A stretch of DNA of 64,000 nt from Chitinophaga jiangningensis (GTDB lineage: Bacteria > Bacteroidota > Bacteroidia > Chitinophagales > Chitinophagaceae). A program made the translations under genes and the position numbers. Every line of letters starts with the position of its first letter. Within the stretch, counting starts at the first letter, position 1. The notes under the pieces are model-generated. The model saw only the letters and a program-made list of their open reading frames with translations, was not told where the DNA came from and searched no databases. The stretch lies in contig NZ_FRBL01000004.1 of assembly GCF_900142605.1 (NCBI RefSeq), positions 310,001 to 374,000 of the forward strand. The letters are read 5' to 3'. Positions 27,964-36,426 of the stretch are shown one piece after another.

Positions 27964-27971
27964 CATCTTTG
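27964..27971 (+). promoter_or_regulatory. Probable -7 element (CATCTTTG) of the TonB receptor gene
   Basis: One mismatch to TAnnTTTG. It ends 4 bp before an ATG at 27976 and 25 bp before the ATG at 27997. If active, transcription would start near 27977, favouring the second ATG or a leaderless start. Confidence 0.4.
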
Positions 27972-27996
27972 CGCCATGAATCAAATTTCTGGAATC

Positions 27997-30900
27997 ATGG
28001 GATTAAGAAAATTACTCGTAACATTTTCTTTTTTACTCCTTTCCCTCATTAGTTTTGGTCAGGTAACTACCTCCAGCATGACAGGTAGAATCAACGATGA
28101 CAAAGGTGAGGGCTTAATCGGAGCCACAGTTAAAGCAACACACGTACCTTCAGGTACAGTGTACGGCACAGTTACCCGCACTGATGGAAACTATACCATT
28201 CCGGGCATGCGTATTGGCGGCCCTTACAAGGTAGAGATATCTTTCATCGGCTTTAAAACCATTACCCTTGAAGGTATTAACCTTGCACTGGGTGAGCCTT
28301 TTACACTTAACCAAACATTGACATCCGGTCAGGAATTACAGACCGTTAATGTAGTGGGCAGCAAATCAGCAGCTGCAAATCTTAACAAAACCGGTGCATC
28401 TACTGTAATCGGTACCCGTCAGTTACAAACGTTGCCAACTGTTACCCGCAACATCACTGACTTCACACGCCTCACTCCTCAAGCCAATGGAAACAACTTT
28501 GGCGGTCGCGACGGTAGACTTAACAACTTAATGGTAGATGGTGCTAACCTGAACAACAACTTCGGCCTCAGCAATGATCCACTCCCTGGTGGTGGTGCAT
28601 CTCCTATTTCTCTGGATGCTTATGATCAAATTTCTGTTAATATCGCACCATTCGATGTAAGACAATCGGGTTTTACTGGTGCAGGTATTAATGCTGTTAC
28701 CAAAAGTGGTACCAACGAATTTCACGGTAGTGTTTATGGTTTCTACCGTGACCAGAGCTTCAACGGCAAGAAAGTTCATGATAACACCCTGACAGTAACA
28801 CCAAGCGAAAACAAAATCTTTGGAGCTACGTTAGGCGGTCCTATTATCAAAAACAAATTGTTCTTCTTTGCCAGTGGTGAGTATGAAAAATCTTCCACTC
28901 CTGGAAATACCTGGAGAGCAACGCCTTCAAACTGGGATGGAAGTCAAAAACGTCCTGATGACATGTCCGCTACCTCCATTGATTCTTTGGCCAAATTGCA
29001 TGATTATCTGATCAGCAAATACGGTTATGACCCGGGTAGCTACACCAGCTATCCAGCGTTTGAAACTAAAAACCGTAAACTCCTGGCTAAAATCGATTGG
29101 AATATCAATAGTGTACACAAACTGACGCTGAAATATTCTGACTTCAAAGGATCAGACAACTCCCTCCTCAATGGTAGTTCTATTCCCAACTCGACTATTG
29201 GTAACCCCAATGTTCTGGGTGGTGGTAATATTTCCCGCCTGCCAAACAATCGCTTCAGCAATCAGTCCATGGCATTTGCCAATTCAAATTATGGGACAGA
29301 CCACTGGGTGAAAAGCGGAAGTCTGGAATTGAATAGTACTTTCTCAAACAGAATCTCTAACCAATTCATTGTAGCCTACACTAAAAACCAGGATACCCGA
29401 TTCTCGATGGGAGATATTTTCCCAACTGTAGATATCTTCGATGGTGCTGGTAAAAACTACATGAGCTTCGGTACAGATCCATTTACCCGTAATAACGATG
29501 TGGTAAATAATATCTTTAACATTACTGATAACTTTACACTGTACAGTGGTAACCACACCTGGACAGCAGGTATCTCATACGAATACCAGAAAGTTGGTAA
29601 TATGTTTATGCCTGGTTCTTCCAGCTACTACATATATAATAGCCTGCAGGACTTTATGCTGGACAGAGCACCTGCATTCTATGCCAACACCTATTCCTTC
29701 ATTGAAGGCGATTCAGCAGTTTACTCTGCTAACCTGAAAATCGGACAGCTGGGTGTATATGTCCAGGATGACTGGAATATTAAGCCTAACTTCAAATTGA
29801 CTTTAGGTTTACGTGCTGATCTGCCAATCTATCCTGAACAGCCGCTGGAAAACCCAGCCATCACTGCACTGCAATTCCCTGACAAAGATGGCAACATGAC
29901 ACACTACTCTACTGGCAAATGGCCTAAGAGCAAGGTGTTATTATCACCACGCGTTGGCTTCAGATGGGATGTGATGAAGGATAAGTCACTGATTGTTCGT
30001 GGCGGAACAGGCATCTTCACAGGTAAAATTCCTTTTGTATACCTGACCAACGTACCTACTAACTCTGGTATGTATCAGAATCAGGTAGTACTTAACAAAG
30101 CTACCGACCTGGCAGGCATTACTTTCAATCCAAACCCAAGTGCCTATATTGGCAAGTTTCCAACCAAACCTTCTACAGTAGCGCCATCTGGCTTTACCCT
30201 TGTAGATCCTAATTTCAAATTCCCTCAGGTTTGGAGAACTAACGTGGGTATCGATAAAGCGCTTGGACATGGATTCACTGCAACATTTGAAGCCATGTTT
30301 ACTAAAGATATCAATGCGGTTATCATGCGTAATGCAAACCTCTTAGAGCCAACCAAACAGTTGAACTCTAACGGCGACAACCGTCCATGGTATGGCATCC
30401 TGGCAAGCTCTTCTGATAAGTACCTGAATAAAGGCAATACAACCGTGGTTGTGATGGAAAACACCAGCAAAGGTTACTCCATGGCTTTCACTGCCCAGTT
30501 AAGTAAAACCTTCTCTAACGGGCTGTATGGCTCCGTAGCTTATACTTATACCAACGCAAAGGATGTTACCGGTAACCCTGGTAACCAGGCAGCTTCAATT
30601 TGGCAGTCAAATCCTAACGTGGGTAGTGGTAACTCTATCGAGCTCGGACCATCTCAATATGCATTACCTCACCGTGTGGTGGCTAACATTTCTTACAGAA
30701 AAGAGTATGCTAAACACTTTGCTTCCACACTCTCTCTGTTTTACGAAGGTTCCAACCCACTCACCATCAGTTATGTTGTGAACGGCGATCTCAATGGCGA
30801 CGGTAATAGCTCTGCTGACCTGATGTACATTTACTCAAAAGGTACTGATGTAAACTTTGTTCCTTTCACGTATACTTCCGGTAGTGTATCCAAAACATTC

Positions 30901-31311
30901 AGCGTTGCCGAACAACAGGCAGCTTATGATCAATTTGTTGAAAGCAGCAAATACCTGAAAAAACATAAAGGTCAGTATGCTGACAGAAACGGTGGTCTGT
31001 TGCCTTGGTATAACAGACTGGATGCTCGTTTCCTTCAGGACTTTTTCATCAGCACTAAAGGAGGTACCCGCCATACATTGCAATTCAGCATTGATATGCT
31101 TAACCTGCCTAACCTGCTGAACAAAAACTGGGGCGTTCGCCAACAGACAACTGTTACCAATCCGCTGGTTAGAAATGCAGTGGACGCTAATGGCGTAGCT
31201 TCTTATAAAATGGCTAATTCAGGTGCTAACCTCGTTAACACCGCTTACCAGAATACCCTCAGCAACCTCAGCGTATGGGGTATGCAGATGGGTCTGCGTT
31301 ACAGCTTCTAA
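27997..31311 (+). CDS. Oar-like TonB-dependent outer-membrane receptor
   Basis: A 1104-residue outer-membrane protein. After the signal peptide (MGLRKLLVTF..SFGQ) comes a carboxypeptidase-regulatory-like domain (GRINDDKGEGLIGATVKA, DGNYTIPGMRIGGPY), then a plug domain (TRNITDFTRLTPQAN, GRDGRLNNLMVDGANLNN, GINAVTKSGTNEFHGSVYGF) and a large beta barrel ending WGMQMGLRYSF with a terminal Phe. This is the Oar-type branch often found in Bacteroidota rather than a SusC protein; there is no SusD gene beside it. The start at 27997 gives the best signal peptide; an in-frame ATG at 27976 is possible. Codons look more T-rich at third positions than in neighbours, as in highly expressed genes. Substrate unknown. 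Confidence 0.93.
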   Translation: MGLRKLLVTFSFLLLSLISFGQVTTSSMTGRINDDKGEGLIGATVKATHVPSGTVYGTVTRTDGNYTIPGMRIGGPYKVEISFIGFKTITLEGINLALGEPFTLNQTLTSGQELQTVNVVGSKSAAANLNKTGASTVIGTRQLQTLPTVTRNITDFTRLTPQANGNNFGGRDGRLNNLMVDGANLNNNFGLSNDPLPGGGASPISLDAYDQISVNIAPFDVRQSGFTGAGINAVTKSGTNEFHGSVYGFYRDQSFNGKKVHDNTLTVTPSENKIFGATLGGPIIKNKLFFFASGEYEKSSTPGNTWRATPSNWDGSQKRPDDMSATSIDSLAKLHDYLISKYGYDPGSYTSYPAFETKNRKLLAKIDWNINSVHKLTLKYSDFKGSDNSLLNGSSIPNSTIGNPNVLGGGNISRLPNNRFSNQSMAFANSNYGTDHWVKSGSLELNSTFSNRISNQFIVAYTKNQDTRFSMGDIFPTVDIFDGAGKNYMSFGTDPFTRNNDVVNNIFNITDNFTLYSGNHTWTAGISYEYQKVGNMFMPGSSSYYIYNSLQDFMLDRAPAFYANTYSFIEGDSAVYSANLKIGQLGVYVQDDWNIKPNFKLTLGLRADLPIYPEQPLENPAITALQFPDKDGNMTHYSTGKWPKSKVLLSPRVGFRWDVMKDKSLIVRGGTGIFTGKIPFVYLTNVPTNSGMYQNQVVLNKATDLAGITFNPNPSAYIGKFPTKPSTVAPSGFTLVDPNFKFPQVWRTNVGIDKALGHGFTATFEAMFTKDINAVIMRNANLLEPTKQLNSNGDNRPWYGILASSSDKYLNKGNTTVVVMENTSKGYSMAFTAQLSKTFSNGLYGSVAYTYTNAKDVTGNPGNQAASIWQSNPNVGSGNSIELGPSQYALPHRVVANISYRKEYAKHFASTLSLFYEGSNPLTISYVVNGDLNGDGNSSADLMYIYSKGTDVNFVPFTYTSGSVSKTFSVAEQQAAYDQFVESSKYLKKHKGQYADRNGGLLPWYNRLDARFLQDFFISTKGGTRHTLQFSIDMLNLPNLLNKNWGVRQQTTVTNPLVRNAVDANGVASYKMANSGANLVNTAYQNTLSNLSVWGMQMGLRYSF

Positions 31312-31326
31312 TCCAAATCAGTATAT

Positions 31327-31367
31327 TTAAAAAAAGGCCGCTGGAAAATCCAGCGGCCTTTTTTTAA
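31327..31367 (+). terminator. Strong terminator after the TonB receptor gene
   Basis: Arms 31329-31345 and 31349-31365 pair perfectly around a 3-base loop (core GGCCGCTGGA / TCCAGCGGCC), ending in a T run; symmetrical, so it may also act on the convergent small membrane protein genes. Confidence 0.9.
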
Positions 31368-31389
31368 GTATACTTTAATAAGCTTTTTA

Positions 31390-31665
31390 CTAATGCATCC
31401 CCCCCAATTTCAGGTTACTCAATATTATCCCACACGTGGATAAACCCACCAGCAAAATGATCCCACAACTTAACAACAACGCCTTGCCGGTTTGCTCTCT
31501 CCCCGTTAATATCATAATTAACCCCGCCAAAAAATAACCTCCTACTACAAACAGCAACATCATACCGGCAAATAAAATGGCCATATCTCCTGTAATGCAG
31601 ATCAATAATGCCAATCCAAGCGGTATTAGAGAGTAATACAGGGTTTTCTTTAAAAACTCATTCAT
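31390..31665 (-). CDS. Small membrane protein A, paralogue of the next gene
   Basis: A 91-residue, very hydrophobic protein with three predicted helices (about 8-24, 27-50, 62-85). The start at 31665 (MNEFLKKTLYYSLIP) was chosen because it aligns with the paralogue encoded just upstream (MSEFLKKTLYFTLIP). The end GKALLLSCGIILLVGLSTCGI is almost the same as in the paralogue and holds two conserved Cys. No known family recognised. It is last in the minus-strand unit with the radical SAM and Lgt-like genes, 10 bp after the paralogue, so a role with them at the membrane is possible. Confidence 0.72.
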   Translation of the reverse strand: MNEFLKKTLYYSLIPLGLALLICITGDMAILFAGMMLLFVVGGYFLAGLIMILTGREQTGKALLLSCGIILLVGLSTCGIILSNLKLGGMH

Positions 31666-31675
31666 AACAAAGTGT

Positions 31676-31936
31676 TTACATACCCATGAGCAAAATGCCA
31701 CAAGTGGACAAGCCTACGAGCAAAATTATTCCACAACTCAGCAACAGTACCTTACCTATTTCCCTTCTTCCTATCAGCAATAAAATAAGTCCTCCTAAGA
31801 AATAACCGAATAAAAGCAGAAGTAAGAGAGAAATACCTATTTCTAATCCACTGGCGCCACCTGTTAATAACAGCAATAAGACGATTCCTATGGGGATTAA
31901 TGTAAAGTAAAGTGTCTTTTTGAGGAACTCACTCAT
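31676..31936 (-). CDS. Small membrane protein B, paralogue of the next gene
   Basis: An 86-residue membrane protein with about three hydrophobic helices. It shares MSEFLKKTL and GKVLLLSCGIILLVGLSTCG with the neighbour at 31390-31665; the similarity is also visible in the DNA, so this is a tandem duplication that has been kept. Two Cys, in SCGI and STCG, are shared. It begins 10 bp after the stop codon of the radical SAM gene, which supports a common transcript. Function unknown; a small membrane subunit or chaperone for the enzyme is a guess. Confidence 0.75.
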   Translation of the reverse strand: MSEFLKKTLYFTLIPIGIVLLLLLTGGASGLEIGISLLLLLLFGYFLGGLILLLIGRREIGKVLLLSCGIILLVGLSTCGILLMGM

Positions 31937-31946
31937 AATGAAATAT

Positions 31947-33356
31947 TTAAACTTCCGGAATAAAAGCTCTTTCCTGTTGTAGTTGTTTTAAATACTCTTC
32001 CTTGTCGTCTCTGTAAAACATATTCATAGTCTCAAACGGAATAATCCTGCCGTCCTTGTGGACGATATGTACACAGGACTTTTTGATAGCACGCACATCA
32101 AAATCATACGCATCCAGGAACCGCATGATCACAATCCGGAACAGGTTATTGTAATCTAATCCCGGCGCCTGTACCTGCGGCAAACAGCAAAGCAGCGACT
32201 GCATATCGCATACCGCCGCATCGGTGGAAATACCAGTACTGAATATTTTCAGCACATGCTGGTGCAGTTGCTGATCCTGTTCATATACAATGGTATTTTT
32301 TGAATTGTTCAGCAATACCGCCGGATCTACATAGCGTGTGAGCGGAAATACCTGTCCGTCGATTTTCAGTGCATAGGCCATCGCCAATGCATCCGGATTA
32401 CAAGGCACAGGAATAATATCGTTCGGCTGCCAGATGGGCGACTGTTCAAGGATACGCTGACGTACTTCCGTTAACGTGATTCGGTCGGTTGCCGGATCAA
32501 AATCATCCGTACGACCCGCTACCTGCACCGGCTGGAAGGTAACACCCCGAACACAGGGCTGTTTGAGGGCAAAGTCGATGATGGCCCCCATCTCGTCATC
32601 ATTCAGACCTTTATGCAGGGTAACCACCAACGTAGTACTCAGGTTAGCCTCATTCAGGTTTTCGATGGCCTGCATCCGCGTATCCGTCAAATCCTTGCCC
32701 CGCATACGTTCTAGCACTTCAGGCTTAAAGGAATCAAATTGCAGGTATACTTCAAAATCCGGCATATAGGTGGCCAGCCTTGCCACAAATTCTTTATCCT
32801 TTGCAATACGGATGCCATTGGTGTTCACCATCAAATGCCGGATAGGCTTCTTTTTAGCAATATCGAGCACCTCGAAGAACTGCGGATGAATGGTAGGTTC
32901 CCCCCCACTCAACTGTACTACATCCGGCTGCCCTTCATTCTCCACAATAATATCCAGCATTTGCTCTATTTCCTCTAACGTGCGGTGGCGCCCATAATGC
33001 GGGGACGACATGGCATAACAGGTAGGACAGGTAAGATTACAGCGATCCGTTAACTCCACTACACTCAAACAGGAATGCTGCTCATGATCATGGCACAGGC
33101 CACAGTCGTATGGACAACCGTAATGCGTGTCGGTATTGGTTTTCAAGGGCGCCTCCGAAGGTTTGTTATAGTTCCGGGTATTTTTATAATAGTCAATATC
33201 CGTAGCAATCAATACCTTTTCCATGCCGTGCTGGGGACAGCGTTTGACCATATAAACATTCTCATTTTCGAAGATCACCTTCGCATCCACTCTTCGCAGG
33301 CAGGTACTGCAAATGCTGACTGTGAAGTCGTAATAGGTGTAGTTTTTTTCAGGCAT
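31947..33356 (-). CDS. Radical SAM protein of the MJ0619/tetraether-synthase-like family
   Basis: A 469-residue radical SAM protein with an unusual cysteine layout: CSTC at 16-19 and CPQHG at 40-44 (rubredoxin-like zinc or iron site), a first CX3CX2C at 81-88 (CPYDCGLC), then HSCLSVVELTDRC and a second CX3CX2C at 106-113 (CNLTCPTC). Two such motifs plus the N-terminal CXXC are marks of the archaeal MJ0619 family, to which the tetraether lipid synthase Tes belongs. VQLSGGEPTIHPQF is the SAM-binding GGE motif. A C-terminal VCDMQSLLCC segment may bind another cluster. Its start overlaps the Lgt-like gene by 8 bp, and two small membrane protein genes follow. Chemistry on a lipid chain is a reasonable inference, not proven. 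Confidence 0.85.
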   Translation of the reverse strand: MPEKNYTYYDFTVSICSTCLRRVDAKVIFENENVYMVKRCPQHGMEKVLIATDIDYYKNTRNYNKPSEAPLKTNTDTHYGCPYDCGLCHDHEQHSCLSVVELTDRCNLTCPTCYAMSSPHYGRHRTLEEIEQMLDIIVENEGQPDVVQLSGGEPTIHPQFFEVLDIAKKKPIRHLMVNTNGIRIAKDKEFVARLATYMPDFEVYLQFDSFKPEVLERMRGKDLTDTRMQAIENLNEANLSTTLVVTLHKGLNDDEMGAIIDFALKQPCVRGVTFQPVQVAGRTDDFDPATDRITLTEVRQRILEQSPIWQPNDIIPVPCNPDALAMAYALKIDGQVFPLTRYVDPAVLLNNSKNTIVYEQDQQLHQHVLKIFSTGISTDAAVCDMQSLLCCLPQVQAPGLDYNNLFRIVIMRFLDAYDFDVRAIKKSCVHIVHKDGRIIPFETMNMFYRDDKEEYLKQLQQERAFIPEV

Positions 33357-34110
33357 AAATTTCTTTTTGGATTAAACGCTTTGGAAAGAAAATGCTCGGA
33401 GCATAATATAATAATCCCAGCAAACAGGCTATTTGTATGGACCCCAGTCCGAAAGAGAACCGGAATCCGGGTTTGATAAAATCGAGCAGGAAACGGAACA
33501 GCAGGTAGGCGATCATGAAAAGTTTAAATCTCCCGCCACTTACCAGCCGGACTTGTCTGCTGGTGGCCGCCAGCACCGCCCACAATCCCATCAGGAACAC
33601 TATTTCATAAAGCGCTGCCGGGTGGCGCAGGTAGGCATCCCCCAGGTGCATACCCCACGGCAGCGTGGTAGGGAGGCCATAAGTTTCTTCAAAAATACCC
33701 ATGCTGAAGCAGCCAATACGGCCTATAATCATGGCCAGTATCAGTGGATATACGAAAAGATCGCCGGTGGAGTGCTTTTCTCCGATTAGCTTTTTGGTCA
33801 GCTCTACTCCAACAAGCCCACCCAGGAGCCCTCCTACTATGGTTTTGTTTTGGTATATAAAGAAGATAAGATTTTCGGCACTTAACAGTGCCGGGGGATT
33901 TTCCAGCGCTCCCAGGATACGGCTGCCAAACAATGCGCCAAAGATAGCGCCTATGATTGCCCATATCCGGTTGCCTTGTGGCACCGAATCGCCCTGCCGG
34001 CGCCGCAGGTACAGGAAGTAACGGAAGCCAATGAACATGCCCAGGGTTTCCGTGAGGGCATGCAGGGGGATATGTAAATTACCCAGGTGTACAAATACAG
34101 GAAATTGCAA
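33349..34110 (-). CDS. Lgt-like (prolipoprotein diacylglyceryl transferase family) membrane protein
   Basis: A 253-residue protein with about seven membrane helices, related to Lgt, which moves diacylglycerol from phosphatidylglycerol to lipoprotein Cys. It keeps the signature Arg in MIIGRIGCFSMG, but the Asn of the canonical GRIGNF motif is Cys here and the HGG loop is replaced by KTIVGGLLGG, so it belongs to a divergent branch and may not be the housekeeping Lgt. The start is a TTG at 34110; no ATG precedes the first helix. The 3' end overlaps the radical SAM gene by 8 bp, showing translational coupling. Confidence 0.82.
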   Translation of the reverse strand: MQFPVFVHLGNLHIPLHALTETLGMFIGFRYFLYLRRRQGDSVPQGNRIWAIIGAIFGALFGSRILGALENPPALLSAENLIFFIYQNKTIVGGLLGGLVGVELTKKLIGEKHSTGDLFVYPLILAMIIGRIGCFSMGIFEETYGLPTTLPWGMHLGDAYLRHPAALYEIVFLMGLWAVLAATSRQVRLVSGGRFKLFMIAYLLFRFLLDFIKPGFRFSFGLGSIQIACLLGLLYYAPSIFFPKRLIQKEIYA

Positions 34111-34178
34111 CGCTTATCAGGATTTATCACAATTTAACGAAAATAAAACAGGGATAGAGAACGTTATTCCAAAGCAAT

Positions 34179-35642
34179 ATGCACCTTATGAAATCCACCC
34201 TGACCGTATTACTCTTGCTGTGCTGCATGCTTACATCCGCACAAAACCTACTCCCCAACCCCGGCTTCGACGAAGTAAACATCTGCATTGAATATTTCGC
34301 TAAATGTGCGCCCAGGGCGTGGTTTCCTACTGCTCCCTTTTTCAGCAAGGTAATCTATGATGGAGATATACCGCAAGACAACCATATGGTAACCCTTACC
34401 ATGGAATCAAAGGTGAATACCACTTTCAGACCTTATTACAAAACACAACTCCTGAATAAACTTACCAAGGGTACCCGTTATAAAATGGAAGTCTTTATGC
34501 TGGACACGCGTGAAAGTGCCGGGTTCCTCGATGTAAAGCTGGACACGGCAGAAACAGTACAAGACCTGCCCGTGGCCTTACAGACTACGCCTACTTTACA
34601 TCTCACTAAAAAAACAACCGGAAAACCTACCGAAAACTGGATTAAACTGGAACAGGAGTTTACAGCCGCTGATAATTATGGGTACATCGTAATCGGTAAT
34701 CTCACCACGCTTCCAGGCAAAATTGCCAGGAACCTGCTATGTTATATTGATAGTATGGCCTTAACGCCTATGGACGGACAAACTTTTAATGCAGCCGAAG
34801 CCGATACCATCCGCACCCTGTTGTATAACGATCGCTGGCGACATAGTTACGCCCGCCCCAACACCTCTTTGTATAGTAATGCATTGAGTGCAAAAATTAA
34901 GTTGCCTACCCGCGTAAGCCAGCGTAGCGGCCGTTGTGATACCATCCTGCTTGCGCCTGAATTCTTTACCGGTAACAAAAAAGAGATCAGCCGCGTGTAT
35001 GCGGACCAGTTAGGTGAAACATTCAAGTTAAAACCTGAAGAAGTACAACAAAAAATCCTGATCAACGGCTACTCCTACCTCAAGCCTAACCTGAAGTACA
35101 ACGAAATCATTGCCGCCGACCGTGCCAACGAAGTTGCAAAGTACCTGGTGTATAAACGTGGCTTCAGCTTCGACGATTTCATCATCAAAGGAAACACCAG
35201 CCCAAGGCCAGGAATGGATAGTATGGAAACAGTAGAAATTATCAGTTGCCAGCCCGCACCGGCACCCGAAGCCACGCCTGTAACGCGCACGGATACACTG
35301 ATTATCCCCGATATTCTCTTTGCCTTCGACAGCAGCACGCTCAACAAAAAAATGTCAGGCACCCTCGATAGCCTGGTAGAAAAAATCCCGGATGAAAATG
35401 GTATTCAACTGGCTGTTACCGGTCATACGGACAATAAGGGAACGGCCCTGTACAACCAGGACCTGAGCATGCGCCGGGCCAATACTATTGCTACTTATGT
35501 AAAGCAACACAAGCAACGTATATCCATTGCTGTTATAAATGGTATGGGGGAGTCCATGCCCGTAGCGGATAATAATTCAGCAGCCGGACGGCAGAAAAAC
35601 AGGCGGGTGGAGATTATTATTTTTTATCCGCCGGCGAAATAA
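34179..35642 (+). CDS. OmpA-family outer-membrane protein
   Basis: A 487-residue exported protein. After the signal peptide (cleavage near TSAQ), residues 25-190 form a beta-rich domain starting NLLPNPGFDEVN, as in carbohydrate-binding-like modules of Bacteroidota. A first, degenerate OmpA-like region (YNEIIAADRANEVAKYLV) precedes a complete OmpA C-terminal domain from about 370 (ILFAFDSSTLNK, VTGHTDNKGTALYNQDLSMRRA, NRRVEIIIF), which should bind peptidoglycan. The start could be 34179 (MHLMKST) or 34188 (MKST). It is divergent from the Lgt-like gene, and its last 19 bp overlap the convergent esterase gene. Confidence 0.88.
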   Translation: MHLMKSTLTVLLLLCCMLTSAQNLLPNPGFDEVNICIEYFAKCAPRAWFPTAPFFSKVIYDGDIPQDNHMVTLTMESKVNTTFRPYYKTQLLNKLTKGTRYKMEVFMLDTRESAGFLDVKLDTAETVQDLPVALQTTPTLHLTKKTTGKPTENWIKLEQEFTAADNYGYIVIGNLTTLPGKIARNLLCYIDSMALTPMDGQTFNAAEADTIRTLLYNDRWRHSYARPNTSLYSNALSAKIKLPTRVSQRSGRCDTILLAPEFFTGNKKEISRVYADQLGETFKLKPEEVQQKILINGYSYLKPNLKYNEIIAADRANEVAKYLVYKRGFSFDDFIIKGNTSPRPGMDSMETVEIISCQPAPAPEATPVTRTDTLIIPDILFAFDSSTLNKKMSGTLDSLVEKIPDENGIQLAVTGHTDNKGTALYNQDLSMRRANTIATYVKQHKQRISIAVINGMGESMPVADNNSAAGRQKNRRVEIIIFYPPAK

Positions 35643-36364
35643 GGCAACCGCAGCATTCGTTGCAGTGCCACCTCCCACGTAGCCATATCATGCCGGCCAC
35701 CGGGAATTTCGTAATAAGTAATATCACTATACCCTTTTGAAGCTAAAATCTTTATCAAATCCTGCGTATCATCAATCGCATCAATTACACCGTTCCCATT
35801 TCGGTCCGCCGTTTCATCTTCTGTACCGCATTCAAAAAAGAATTGCAGCCCTGGTTTAAACTCATCCTCGGCTATGATGCGGTGAATGATCCGGTGCTGT
35901 TCATCGGAATAACCGGGGCCCAGTGGCACATCCCGCCACCAGAGAGAGCCCGAACATACGCCAGCAAAGGAAAACAGGTCCGCATGCCGCCAAACTATGT
36001 CCAGCGCGGATAAGCCACCCAGCGAAAAACCGGCAATGCCCAAACGCAGGTGCTTCCATTGGGGGTATAAAGGCAGTAAAGTGTTGGTGATAAAAGCAGC
36101 GTAACGATCTGCCTCGGCGCCATTACCCTGGAAATCAGGATGCCCTGCAACGCCATATTCCTGCAATCGCCGTGGCCCGGCGTGGATTCCCACAATCACC
36201 ACCGGCAGCTGGATGTTATCTAATAATGAAGAAATCTGCATCTTCCTGAGCTCCTGACCATCGTTTACCAGCAGCAGCACCCGCGGTAAATCGCTGTACT
36301 GGTAGATGTCCAGCACCACCTCCCTATCCAACTGAGGGGCATACACGAAATCATTTCTGACCAT
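35624..36364 (-). CDS. Esterase D-like alpha/beta hydrolase
   Basis: A 246-residue cytoplasmic hydrolase of the putative esterase (PF00756-type) group. The nucleophile elbow is GFSLGG with Ser114, and the His of the triad is probably His225 in GGRHDMATW; DETADRNGNGV may offer a calcium-like loop. It is a distant paralogue of the divergent esterase at 36427, sharing the HD-ATW end. The two start codons are 62 bp apart over a shared control region. It may act on the same product as the amidoligase-type run on the other strand. Its 3' end overlaps the OmpA gene by 19 bp. Confidence 0.85.
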   Translation of the reverse strand: MVRNDFVYAPQLDREVVLDIYQYSDLPRVLLLVNDGQELRKMQISSLLDNIQLPVVIVGIHAGPRRLQEYGVAGHPDFQGNGAEADRYAAFITNTLLPLYPQWKHLRLGIAGFSLGGLSALDIVWRHADLFSFAGVCSGSLWWRDVPLGPGYSDEQHRIIHRIIAEDEFKPGLQFFFECGTEDETADRNGNGVIDAIDDTQDLIKILASKGYSDITYYEIPGGRHDMATWEVALQRMLRLPYFAGG

Positions 36365-36401
36365 ATCTGAAGGTAAGGATTATCAATTGACGAAACTTTT
36401 A

Positions 36402-36413
36402 TTTAAATTTAAA
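36402..36413. promoter_or_regulatory. Palindrome between divergent esterase genes
   Basis: Perfect 12-bp palindrome TTTAAATTTAAA between the two divergent start codons, beside the -7 element of the minus-strand gene; a possible operator controlling both genes. Confidence 0.35.
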
Positions 36414-36421
36414 CAAAGCTA
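36414..36421 (-). promoter_or_regulatory. Promoter -7 element (TAGCTTTG) of the minus-strand esterase
   Basis: Minus-strand TAGCTTTG, a full TAnnTTTG match, 49 bp before the start codon at 36364. Confidence 0.5.
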
Positions 36422-36426
36422 TTATC

